Shown: one piece after another, positions 13,201 to 25,700 of the stretch | Position numbering within the stretch: the first letter of the stretch is position 1 | Layout: the number at the start of each line of letters is the position of its first letter | NCBI RefSeq assembly: GCF_021917145.1 | Contig: NC_061081.1 | Span: forward strand, 7,631,153-7,695,152 | Length of the DNA: 64,000 nt | Direction: 5' to 3' | DNA from: Hypomesus transpacificus | Lineage: Eukaryota > Chordata > Actinopteri > Osmeriformes > Osmeridae | Notes under the pieces: model-generated | Database searches by the model: none | Told to the model about the DNA's origin: nothing | The model's input: only the letters and a program-made list of their open reading frames with translations | Program-made: the position numbers and the translations under genes

Positions 13201-16200
13201 TGCTATTTAATGCAGCCCAGACAGTGAGTGCACACTGTTAGCCACAGCGTCTGTTTGTGCACCTGTCCCCCTCTCCCACTTTCCACTTTGCCCATCAGTC
13301 CCATTCCCCACAGAATGTACCTTGACAAAGCTTTTCTCCTTCTCTCTTTAGGGCCTTAATATCTCAGCCTCTCCTTCTTGCCTATGTCCATCCCTTTCCT
13401 ATCCTTCCTCCACACCCACACCCAGCCCATCCCCACAGCCCAATACCCCACCTGGACGGTCACAGCCACAGCCATATCACTGCAGCATCAACCACAGCCA
13501 TATCACTGCAGCATCAACCACAGCCATATCACTGCAGCATCAACCACAGCCATATCACTGCAGCATCAACCACAGCCATATCACTGCAGCATCAACCACA
13601 GCCATATCACTGCAGCATCAACCACAGCCATATCACTGCAGCATCAACCACAGCCATATCACTGCAGCATCAACCACAGCCATATCACTGCAGCATCAAC
13701 CACAGCCATATCACTGCAGCATCAACCACAGCCATATCACTGCAGCACACCAGGGCTAAGGAGAACACCCTGTCACCCCTCCAGACTTTCCTACGCCTCC
13801 AAACCTAACGATCCATCCTCTTTCAAAACACCTGGTACTGCGCTCCTCCACTTGCAGTCTTTCAGTTTTAGCATTGGTTACTGGTGACTGGTGACTGGGG
13901 AGCAGTCAACACAAAGCCTGAAAGCCTGTTTGCAATTGAAATAATGGTTGTCTATAATATTCCATAGTGACATCATCTGTCTGTAGTTCTGTTTTGTAAT
14001 AGGGTCACTTATTTAAGCTCCACTGTCTCATCATGAAACAACTGGTGAGGTTGTTTAGAGAGGCCTGGCTATGTCTCCGACGGGGTTTGTTTATTTAGGG
14101 ATTTGCAAGTCTTTGTAGCTGTGTGTTTGTGTGTGCATGTGTGTGGTACTGTCTCTCCATGGTGTTTGCCTGGGAATTGATGTGCCAGGTAAATGCCCTT
14201 GAGGTCACATACACAGAGGTCAGTCCTTCTCTTCAGTCCCCCCTTCTCCCTCCATCCTACCACACCTGTTCCTGTTTTGTAAACACACAAAGTGCTAAGG
14301 TGACATAACAGCCAGAGGGCACAGTGTGTGCGAACAAGTGTGAGACTTATGTTCTGTGGGTTCCAAATACCCTCCAGTATGCTGTGTTGTGTCTTTACTT
14401 ATCACTGCTTTCTCCAACACTCAGCTTGAGAGGGTCCATGGGGCACAGAGAGGACCAGGCCGGCAGTACAGCCAATCAAGTACACAGGTTGCTTTAGTGG
14501 CTGACATGGCAGACAAAGGGTCTTAGCTGATACGAAAAGCAACAATTGAGATACTGATTCCTCAGTCTGTATATTTACCAGGAACGCTACAGCACGTTGT
14601 TACTTCTACACTTGCGCCCAAGAAACTGTTGCCTACACTTGTTATGGGCCCTCAATAGCTGAAGGGTGACCCTCACTGTGGCTTCTTAAAAGTTCCTCAT
14701 CAAAGGAGGAACTGCAGAGGAAGGAAGGTATTCTATGATGGGTGGACAGTGACAAACAGTATAGAAGAATCATGTAAACTAAAACAAGATACTAAACTGT
14801 AATTGTGTGGAGCACAGATTAGATGACATGTTCCTATCTAAAACTGAGGACTTCCACAAAAGTATTTGGGATTTGTATGAATCAGAAAATGCCCTTTTGG
14901 AGGACTCACAGGCACATCAGACCTCTATAGTCCAGCTCGGCTCTGTAATAAGGAAAGCGTGGATTATTGCCGTTGTTGTGCGAGCTTCTCAGCGGAGCTG
15001 ATTTGAACCCATGGAAGTCTCAGGAAGCCAAATGCAGAGGACGGTTTCAGATTTCCTTCTTCAGTTATATTTACCTTGTGTTGTCAAACGACTTGCCATT
15101 TGGCACCCGCCGACCAGTGGTGACTCTATGCCTACGCAGGGCCAGGTGGACGGGGGTGTGACACACGCAAGAAGAGTTGACGGCTGACTGGAGACTCCTG
15201 CAGGATCACTTCCCAGAAATGATTGAGTCACACACAACACTGTCTGACAGACAACTATGGAGCAATGCTTGACAGGCTTTACAGTGGAATTGATTTTGTC
15301 CAAGAGACAGTTTAGGTCATTCCAGCTCTAATGAAATGGATGTTTTTTCTTGACGGAGATGATCTATTATCTAAATTATACATCCCATAGTAGAACCTTA
15401 TTTATGTGACAACAGTAGTAGAGATTAATTCAGTTTTCTGTGGAGGAATATACAGTGTGGATCTCTATGATATGAACCAAAACATTTAAACTCTTGCTCA
15501 TAACCCGAGTCAACCAACAACAGATGTCACGAAGCTGTGAAGATGAAAACACGCCCCATTCCACCGTGCTGATCTTAAAACATGATTCCATGTTAATCAC
15601 CATTCTGACGCACACACTGTGGTGGTGGGTAGGGTAGAGGGGGGCCGACGGCTGAGACCACAACGGCTAACCTCCAGGACCAAATGTCAAGAGACCAGGA
15701 AGGCACAGTTGTCCAATGTTAAAAGGGACAGCATGTTAAGATACTGTGGTACATATTTTTGGATGAGTCAGCCTGATGAGTCACTCTCAATGCAACAACT
15801 ACAAAAGCCTCTACACAGAACTGCCTTGCTGTTCAGCGCTTTAATGACAATCTCACAGCTGTCCACTGGGGGGAGTATGTATCACAAGGAAATAAATTAT
15901 GAATTGTATTTTGCATGGAAATTTAGTTGGGCCGAAAAAAGTGTATATGAGAGTGTTGGATCAGCCTGAGGTAATTGAAAGCTCTACCTGAGACACTTCA
16001 TCACAGAGAGTGGTCATTTGTAATCTGAATCAACAGGTTGATTACGGTTAATTAAAAATGTTTCACTCACACGCTGACTCTGACAATTACCATGGCGATA
16101 CCTTTAATGCCCAATCAAGAGCCATTCAACAAGATTCCTTGTCAATTCACTTCATTCTGACATTATATGTTTGGCCGTTCCCTTTTGCACTCACCCACAT

Positions 16201-16912
16201 CTTCCTTCAGTCAGTCAGCTGTGCCTTTATCATTATATGCTTCGTAGATAGATTGACTTAATAAACAGGCAAATATTTTAAAACAATGGAAAAAGTGTGA
16301 CATATATACGCCATGCTTATGTGTGTTTGTGTGTGTCTGTTCTTCACTGTGTGTGATGGTTGGGTTACTATGCTCCCATTTACATGTGGTGGCAGGCAGT
16401 TGGAGAGGTAAAGGTCACAGTTTGCATGAAGCAGAGACCGTCCCCCTGCTTGACAGCCACAGTTTTCTACGTCTGGGTTTTGCTTTAGCTATTATTGGAA
16501 TGTTCCAGCACTACGGTACATTCTAACCACTTTCAATAAACACTTAGGCGTTAAGGTTTGAGGTTTCACAAATATCACAGAATCAAAACCCTGACTAGAC
16601 ATTAACCACAAAACTATGTGAAAACAAACGGTAAATGAAGTATGTTTTTGTCAACTAAATTGGCACACTCCTTCCATGTCCACATTTGTCCATATTTGGT
16701 CCACATATCAGTTCTCATGTCCGGCTTCTCCCAGTAAGTGAGCACCATCTTGCTTGTACATGTACATATCCATTCCTCTTAAACCTGACCGAGTAGGAGG
16801 TCAGTCGTTGGGGTTGTCTATGTACTGGTTCTAGTGAATAGGGAATAGATCCCATAGGGGTGGAGATGAACTAGGCTGAGGCTGCATTTTGACTGGTCCA
16901 ATGTCCAATGAC
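10211..16912. other. Alpk2-oacyl interval, no coding exon recognised
   Basis: This 6.7-kb stretch should contain the missing 5' exons and promoter of alpk2, but none could be identified by eye. It holds the 26-bp minisatellite (13467-13747), a G-run near 11158-11168 and a short duplicated TCAACTGGCTGATA at about 12968-13006. Human MALT1, which lies between ALPK2 and ZNF532, was not seen here. Confidence 0.5.
13467..13747. repeat. 26-bp minisatellite, about 10.8 copies
   Basis: A 26-bp unit beginning CACAGCCATATCACTGCAGC is repeated head to tail. The copies I compared are identical, so the array has expanded or been homogenised recently. Each unit contains one CTGCAG. Because 26 is not a multiple of three, three units give one 26-codon period, and this produces a spurious 169-residue open frame at 13378-13887. 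Confidence 0.95.
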
Positions 16913-19900
16913 TTAGTTTTGGTACTTTGTGTTCTTCCCCTTCAGGAACAGGTATGGCTTCTCCACCAGGACTGTTAGAACATAGCCCACCACCAGCGTG
17001 AGCACTGTGTGGCCTATAAACAGATACAACTGAGGAGAAAAAAGGAAACAGCGTTAGACACTCAAACCCATTTGAACCCAGTTTAACTCAGAGTCTGATC
17101 AGTCAGGATGATTCAAAACTACGTAGGACGATGAACTACTCACAAAATTGATGTCGGTGTAGTGAATTGGTGTTTCCTGTTTGCCATTGTAGATGATGAT
17201 AAGAATGGGGTGGATGAGATAACAGGCGAAGCTGATGTTGGACAGAGGAACCCACAGGCTGAGGGACAGGAGCCTGTCAACTAACCCTAAAGGGTGGCAG
17301 AGAGAGAAGGAAACAGGCAACGAGAGGGAGGCAGAGAGAGAGAGAGTTGTTGAGAGAGAAAGAATGAGTTAGAGCACAGGCAAATAATTACATTTAACAA
17401 TGTTTCCTTCATTTGATGCTTTTATCCAAAGCAACGTAAATCGTGAATATAACAAGTACAGCAGGTGATCAAGGAGTAGTAGTGCATCTTTCGAGTCAAT
17501 ATTTGTTCTTACCTCCATAGCCCTCCTCACAGGCTAGTACTATCCAGGCCACAGTCAAGGCCCACAGGGGGCGATGGAGACCCTGGTAGAGAGCATGGGG
17601 GGCAGAGGCCTGGGCAGGGACCTCACGGAGAACATAGGCCAATCCCACCAGCACAGCCATGACTGACAGGGAGGTGAACCAACCCAGCGCTGCTTGCCAC
17701 TGTCACAGAAGAGACAGAGACATATACAGTCAATGCAGCCATGGTAACGCTCATTTTAAATGAGGTCATACATCTGCAGAGTATTGTGTTTATGCCTTGT
17801 ACTAAGACTAGTAGATATGAATGGCAGCATACCTGGAGTCTTATGAAGTTATTCTTTTTGGTGGTCATGAATATCCCTGATAGGATTCCTATTAGGTAGG
17901 GCCCATATCTGGTGTATGGTTTATTGTAGTAATATTGAAAGTAGCTTTTATAGGCACTGGAAAAACACAAACAGACAACAAGAGCAACATTAACTACATA
18001 AACGAGTAGTATACACTTAAAATATATCTCCTGTATTTCTAATTCTATTTGAGTAGGTCTTACAGAGTCGTTGGTTGGTGAACTGGGAGGTGCAGGAAAG
18101 CAGTAAGGACAGCACTGGTGACACTGGACAAAACCAGTAAGACTGCTGCAATGGAAACCAGCAAACCTTTGTTCCTGCCACAGTGAAAGGTGGAGATGTA
18201 GAATTGAAACAATGCAATAGGCATGCCAGTTCAAATCAATTCCATGTCCAGTGATGGCTGAACTCATTGATCATAATTTGTTTGAACATAATGTCGAGCA
18301 ACCCAGTTTTTATGAAACACTGTCAATGAGGAGAACATACTGTAATAGAAGGCCAGGGAAATGATGTGAAATATATTCATGATTGTATCAGATGAGCCTG
18401 ACTCACAGCCTGTAGAGGTAGACAATCAGAGGTGTGGTGGCATAGAACTGGAAGTCTAGGGACAGATACCAGGTCCAAGGTGCACACTGTGGAAAAAGAC
18501 AAGATTCAAAACAAAGTCTTTATGTTTGTTGCAAACAGCGATTCCTCCTCCACCCTGCCATATTCTTTCCCCCAGCCCACCAAACACACTATGTTCGCAC
18601 AATGTCAGTGATGGTCAAGAGGTTGTTGACCAGCAGCAGATTGGACCACCAGTACTTCTTGCAGTTGAGGATTTCATCCTCAGCGATGAACCAGAAGGTT
18701 CCCCTATGGACCACAGAGAAGAATCCGATGGCCACGCAGATGATGAACAGGTGCAGGGGCTGGACTCTGGACAGGTGGTGAGTGGGGGACATGTTACACA
18801 CAGACATTACAGCACGATTTACAATACGAGAGCATACACATCTGAGAAATCGTTTTCAGTACTCCATTATCTATTTGGGGGAAAATGAACCCACCTTTTG
18901 AATCTCTTGAAGAGATAACTGACCACCAGACAGAGGCTCAACTTGTCATCAGACTTTTGTATGGAACCCAGTAGAGACTTAGCACTCAGGAGCCCTCTGA
19001 CACACACATGCACACATGCAAGAGCAGTCACTTTGTGCACACTTGACTTTCATCTGTAGAATTATACCAGGACTACTTTATTGTTCCAGACTCACCCCAA
19101 AAGCAGGAAGGTGTCTACTGCCAGATACACAGGCCCACTGAAAGCAAATACATACAGAGGATTCCTGTCCACTGTCTCCTTCCACCTCTTGTCATTATCT
19201 GTAATGGAAACATCTCATTTATATGCTTCCCAATAATCTAAAGGTTTCCACTGGTGTCTCATTTATTTCTGATTCAGGTCATTCTAGATCGTCTTGTTGG
19301 AACGAGCAGTGTGAGTTGAAAGAGGGCTAGGTTGCTTCTCTTCTTTCCATGCGAGGTCTATCGGCGACATGTGCCGTATCAGGGCATACCTAGGTTGTTC
19401 CAGGCGCTGAGCTGGATGGTGTGCCCACAGATGATCCAGAGCAGGCTCAAGATACGGACACCATTGAGGGAGGAGTAGCTTGCCCTGGTGCCCGTCCAGC
19501 TCAGGACCCCCTGGCTGCTCCTCTGGATGGAGAAGGCCTGCAGGCACGAGTAGACCCAGCCTGGCAGCACACAGGAGGGGGGGTGTTGGGACTCCCAGAC
19601 ACACACACACATGTACTGTACATGTTTACACACAGATACACATTGGTGTAACAGAGTTGAATGATGACCTCTCCTGGTCCAGGCAATTGGATGCGGCAAT
19701 AGAATCAGCCCCAAAGCACCTATACTTCCTGAGAAGGCTACGCACAGTACTCTTGCAAGCAGTACACAGAGGAGGGTGTTTATTAGGGGTTAGGGTTAGG
19801 CACACACACAAACTTACTGTTTTCCTCAGAGTCCTCTCTATGGTTGTCATCTGTCTCGCTGACCTGGTTTAGCTGTTGGAGAGTGCAGTGGTTTATATCA

Positions 19901-21118
19901 ACACTAGGGGAGCCATTGTGCATGAGGGTCCCATACATGTTAGGGTTGGTGCTCAGAGAAGAAGACTCCACTCCTGGACTGACTTCTCTGTTCAGCTGCC
20001 ACTTGATGATGGCTATGAGTACAGTTGCAGCAAGGGGAACAGCCACCATGGCGCAACAAACAAACCTGGAGTAGAATGAGAGAGAGATGGCCACAGCCCA
20101 TGAAACAATGCCTTTCTGCCTTGAGCTAATAAGAGAACAATAGGTTAGGTCAGAGATATTTACAGGCAGGTAACAGCAGACAGGTCCGGGGTGGCCGTGT
20201 TGCTTAGACAATGAGTTATGAAGATGCCCTGAGTGGACTGGGCCACCAGGATGGACGGAAACGGAGGGATGAGGGGCGTGTGACCTTTCTGGAACATTTC
20301 TGGAAACGCACATTTACATTCTATCAATGGATCCGAAAAAAAGAGATAGAATAGGAACCTTTACACGGTTGTGTGAGACCCATGTCTGTCTTTGTTCGGT
20401 CTGTGATAATTTTTTGACCTTGACACCGACCGTAAACAACCATGTTCTGCACCTCTTCTTCATCACAGGAGTCAGGAACACAGATGCCTACAAAATACTG
20501 GACTGGGTCCTATAACATAAATGCATATTCAGGACACACAGTAACTTGGCATTAAGTCACAATATGATACAATATGCCCTGGGGGAGGCTTTAGGTCAGA
20601 TCTTATATCGGTTATTAGTTTTTTCCCCCATTTATTAGTAATGTCAGGATGTGGCTTTGGTGAAGCGGATTCTAAGTCTGCATTAAGTACTCGTTCTCCT
20701 CACCTGCTCGAGGAACACCTGGCAATATTGACCTGAAAAGGAGGGGCCTTGGACAGAGAGACACTCCTGGAGAGACCCTGGTCTGTTAGTGTTGCCGCCC
20801 TTCACATCGCTGCCTATCTTCCCAAAGGCATCGTACACTGTACATAAAAGCGTGCATGCACACATACACACAGCACATCAATGAGGTGTCACATCATTAC
20901 TTCAATTCAAATATCCTTCAGCTTGACTACATATCATCTTAGGAGACAATCAGGTACTTACTTAGAGCAGCATATGGACTTGGGCTGTCCTGATTAAGCT
21001 CCCAGAGAAAAGCCTTGGTGTCCTGCATGCATCTCTCGGTTACGTTCCCACTGTAGGCTGCTGTCACCACAGCCCACAGAGTGAGACGGTACAACAGAGG
21101 GCCCCGGACCAGGACCAT
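16913..21118 (-). CDS. oacyl: O-acyltransferase-like protein (nose-resistant-to-fluoxetine family), intact
   Basis: Fourteen exons (complement): 20962-21118, 20704-20837, 20164-20288, 19818-20065, 19390-19560, 19096-19198, 18895-18996, 18601-18766, 18407-18486, 18064-18174, 17833-17956, 17513-17699, 17144-17286 and 16913-17029. They total 1968 bp, or 655 residues and a stop, with phases agreeing at every junction. The N-terminus is a signal-peptide-like stretch starting MVLVRGPLL. A cysteine-containing extracellular nrf-6-type domain follows (YDAFGKIGSD…CLSVQGP…QYCQVFLEQ). The rest is a multi-pass acyltransferase-3 domain with LNGVRILSLLWIICGH, containing the family's usual (G/N)xRxxxxxxWIxxGH element, and the CAPWTWYLSLDFQ motif. 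It ends in a basic cytoplasmic tail. It is likely a membrane enzyme that transfers acyl groups; the substrate is unknown. In human this gene is the pseudogene OACYLP. Here I see no lesion. Phase decided between competing acceptors at 19560 and 20288. Confidence 0.9.
17331..17347. repeat. Short GA microsatellite
   Basis: A (GA)n run lies in an oacyl intron. Confidence 0.7.
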
Positions 21119-22706
21119 CTCAGGGAGTGCATGTTTTCAATAGACCAGCTCTTTAAATAACACAGGGGGAGACACATGATCACCTGGGCTGTGATCACTT
21201 CCTGTCCCTTAATCTGACCTAGACCAATCAGCGTGGTAATTGAGGCTTCACACATCACTGTGAATTACCTGGCCAGTCGTCACTAGCCTGAACCTCTGGA
21301 CCGTTAAATCTGTTTTCCTCTTGAGTAGTACTACCTTACTTGTTCTTCACTGTCATTAAGTTTTTATTTGTAGTTATGTTTTTATTTGCAGTTTGTTTAA
21401 AAAATTACATTTCAAAATGACATTGTTTGTGTTGCTGTCTCTACAGTCCACAGGGAGCAGGTGCAGATCGCTATTCGAACTGCTGACCCACATCTAAAAC
21501 ATATAATGTACCTCCGTTAAGTTGTCCTTAAACTGTGTGCTTCTGTGATGCTGTAGGTCTGTTGTCTTCTGTGCCAACGTGATGGTTAATGAACAAGGGC
21601 GGACAAACAAAGTCATTTGTTTCTAGGAGGATCTGATGTTCCATGTGGACATCAAATCCCACCTCTAGTTCCACAGTTTATTAACACCAAGAGCTGCTTT
21701 GTATCCAGTGCTGAGACACATCTAGAGGCCAGCAGCGAGACACATAGAAACTGAGAACAACTATCTATAGATTCTCTCATGCAGATATATCTCCATACAA
21801 TCTTTCTAGAAAAGGTAATATCCAAAAACCATGGTGGAAACAAAACAGGTGTAAACCAGATGTGAGAATTAAAGGCAGCCCTCTTGATTGTTTGAACAGT
21901 TTGAATTGTTTGCTAATTGACCCTTCAGAAATAACACATGGCTTTGTAAAGATAGAGAAGTGAGATGGCAAAGCAGACCCAACTTGCACATTCTGGACTG
22001 ATTGTCCTGCTCTTAGCTGTGACAGGGACAATGTTGATCACAGATTTTATGATCAAACCCATTTCCTGTTGTTGTAGTTAAGCCAGGCATACCACATTCA
22101 CAATTTTCCTTAAGATGTGTCCACCTGTCCTGAATTTGTCTGATTTAACATGGAGGTATGGACAATGCTCGCCTCAGAGGAAAAACTTAAAAGTTTGGAT
22201 CTCAGGGCCCTGGCAGAGGACTACGCTGTTAAAGTGTCTGGGAAACAGACCTTAAACCGTGTATTCTTTCTGAAATAGGCATTAACCCATAGTAGAGAAC
22301 AAATCCTTACCAACTGTCAAACCCTCAGAATGTTTACTGGGACACATCCTCCAAACATGTTTCCATCAGGGTGAGAGGACAATCATGAAAACATATTTGA
22401 CGCAGTATAAAACAACACCCATAAAAAACAACTGTCGTAAAGTGTACAAAATGTTGTCATGTCATATTCTTGATTTAAATACATGTAAATTCACTTTGAA
22501 TCTATCACTTACTTTGTATTACACATTCAGAATCTGTGTGTATATATTGTCATATACTGTATATTCTTTATATATGTGATTAGAGGAGTCAATGGTGACA
22601 CCCAGCAGACTGTGTGGCACAGGTGTGAATGGCGTCAGCGATAATGTTGTATCTGTGGGGAGGAAAGAGAGGCTTTCAAAGGCACCTCCAACACACTGTC
22701 TGCATC
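21119..22706. other. Oacyl-znf532 interval
   Basis: This should contain the oacyl promoter and 5' UTR and the znf532 3' UTR, since both genes are on the minus strand. No coding exon or clear repeat was seen. A TATATA-rich stretch lies at about 22540-22580. Confidence 0.5.
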
Positions 22707-25700
22707 CTATTTCTCCGCCATGCTCAGTCTCTTGGACTTGATGAAAGCCATGCCATGTGTCCTCATGTGTGTGTTCAAGCTACTTTCTGTCTCAAACATC
22801 TTCCCACACACTTTGCATTTGGTCTCTGGTGTCCCGTCGGCGTTGCTGTGTGATGGCCCCAGCTGGTTCTCTTGCTGGCTCTCATCGTCTTCGAGAGCTC
22901 CATAGCGTCGGGCCAAACTGTGCGGCTCCTTTACCCGGTGGACGATGAAGAGGTGTCGGGCCAGCGAAGGGTGGGAGGTGTAGCACAGGCCACACTCCCT
23001 GCACTGGAAGGACGAGCCATCCGACTTATGCTGCGGGATGTGGCCACGGAAGGTGTCGACCTCTTCAGTGGTGAAGCCACAGACCGCACACGTGCGCTCT
23101 TTGAAAACGTTCACCTTGAGCTTCTTCAGGGCCTGAGCCTCGGAGCCCCTGGACTGCACATCGGGAGACCCCTCGTCTTCTTCTTGGTTTCTCTTAGGGC
23201 TGGGAGCCTGAGTGGAAACAGGTGAGGAGGACCAGTACCACACAGAGGGCTGTTAGCCTGTGAATGTAAGCTTAAGTGTATACTGTGTGTGTATGTGTGT
23301 GTGATTGTGTGTGTGTGTGAAGTTGCTGTACCTTTTCAGGTGCGTCCTCCAGGTTTTCATGGTCCCGTGCTGACTTCCCCTCCGAACCCTTTATATCATG
23401 CACCAGCTGAATGTGTTTGTCCAGCATCAACCTCTTGGTAAACGTTTGATTGAGATCTGGGCAGTGTCTATAGTGGCGTAAATAAAAAAAAAAGAAAGAA
23501 ATATGGCTTCTATTTAAAAATCTGTCTATGAATGACACAGTAAATATTTCCCACACCAGGGTGAAATACTTCAAATTGAGTCCTGATAAATCCTTTAAAA
23601 TCCTTTTGAGAGTACAGCATTTAAAGACCCAGGTTTGTATGTGTGTCGGTGCTACTGATGTGTCCACTAGCTCCAGTATGTCGCAGCAGGAGTACCCACG
23701 GGCAGGAGTAGATCTTGCGAAGGCCCTTGTGTTTGATACGGTTGTGTCGGAACAGGCTGTGGGAGGAGCTGAAGGACTTGTCGCACTGAGGACACGGGTG
23801 CTTTTTCAGGTGCTGTGGGCAGAGGTGACATGAAAGCTACAACCACACATTTCAATTTGGACTTCTCTCAGGAAAGGGCTCCTCTCTTATACTGTTTAGC
23901 TGTTCAGGTCTTCACTACTGACCTTGCCGTGCTCTCGTCTCATGTGGGCCACAAAGACCTCCCTCTGAGGAAAGAGGCGCTCACACTGTGTGCACTTCCA
24001 CCCGGGGCCAAGGGGCTTCTTGATGGGGGAGGATGAGGAAGGTGGTTTCTTGTCACTGCTGTCCATGCCATTGAGTCCAGGCCCCGCCCTGTTGTTGGGG
24101 CTCACAGACAGGGGTTTGGTGGGCTTGGTGTTGAGGGGCCGGGTGATGCCCAGGTTGGGTGGGCCCTCGATGGATTTCAGGGTGCCATGCATGGCCTTTA
24201 GAGACAAACCGACAGACAAACAACAAATCTGATGTTTTTGTATACCCAATATTTTTTGTTTGTTTGTGTAACAAATGCCTTTTACTACATTTGTTTCTGA
24301 CACAAAGCAGAGTTCCTTTCTGACTATGATGATACCTTAATGTGGTCCAGCATTAGCTGTTTCTGGACATAGTGCATTGAGCAGTCCGGGCATTTGAAGA
24401 CAGACACCTTCTGACTGGCCAGATGATGGTCAAAGTGGGAGTAGAGCAAGGCCTGCTGGGTAAACACCGTATCGCACATGGAACACTTATATATCAACCT
24501 GAAAGACAACAGAGGAGCAGCCTTGTCATTCTCTGGAGAATGTACTCAGGACCAGGTGCCGTTTTCTGTGAGCTTCTAAATGAACCATTTCTGAGAGAGC
24601 TCATAGGGTCCTGGGTACATGGACGCACACCTGCTCCAGTCTGGGAAATTCATTAGTGGTTTGGTGATGGGCGGTGGGAGTTAGGGGGATGGGTTGCATT
24701 TAGAGAAAGGTCACCATGAGGGAAAATACAGCGACAAAGCTACCATATCTAACACTGTTTAACACGCAACCATTCACTATAATCGGTGAATAGGTCTGAC
24801 CAAAAAGGATTATGATACAGATAACAGATAACAGCTTCTCGTCAAAACTGGGTTGGATTAATTTGGGGAAGCAGAAAGGGCTTGAGCGTCAACAACATAC
24901 AAAAGCAAACTGGAATGCAGAGGTCGTGAGAGAGCAGGATGCCATGAAAACTTAACAAGGTTGGACATACATGAATAAAAAGGGTTAGGACTAAACCTTT
25001 AAAAGTGCATCATGCAACGTTAACAGCTTTTTCCGAGACTGACATGGTATATTAAAAGTATATAAAAACGACATTTGGAAACAGACTTGTTTTGTATGAA
25101 CTGAAACCATGTCAGGACTTACTTGGACTCTCCTATCTTGATCCCGGGGTGCTGTGTGTAGGCATGGGAGTGGGTTCCCGGGGCAGATTTGAAGGCCATG
25201 GGGCATATAGGGCATTTGTAGAAGATCTCACAGTGGGTACTGTGGAGGTGAGCCTTGAGGGCAGTCACGTCAGTGTAGATGACGCTGCAGTGTACACAGC
25301 TGGAGAACAGAGAGAGGGAGAGACAGAGAAAAAGAGACAAAAACAAGGGGGAGAAAAACACCTTCAAACGTCACCCTTAATGGCGTTTTGGTACTTGATG
25401 CAAAGGGATAATTGACACTGAAATTGCTGTGCAATTACTTAGCCATGATTGACCAAGTGGCACTTTGAAGTGAGAAGGAAGGAATATGAATTGTGCAGAG
25501 GACACTTCAATATTGAGTGGAGCGGGGGGGAGAGGGGGGGTTAACATTTGGATATTCTTTGTGGTGATGTATTGAACAAACCACATGGAACAAAGGCCAA
25601 TAACAAGAATCTTCTACCACTCATATATAACTAATATAATGATTTTAACGGACTAAACAGGTCCCTTTGTAGAAAAGCAGAAGACTGAGTCTGACCGGTA

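Noticed and set aside
13378-13887. 169-residue open frame on the plus strand
   Set aside because: It is a translation of the 26-bp minisatellite. The repeat is CG-poor and stop-free by composition, and there is no family likeness.
10389-16526. Several 60-120 residue frames between alpk2 and oacyl
   Set aside because: None shows an Ig fold, a kinase motif or other family signature that could be the missing alpk2 N-terminus.
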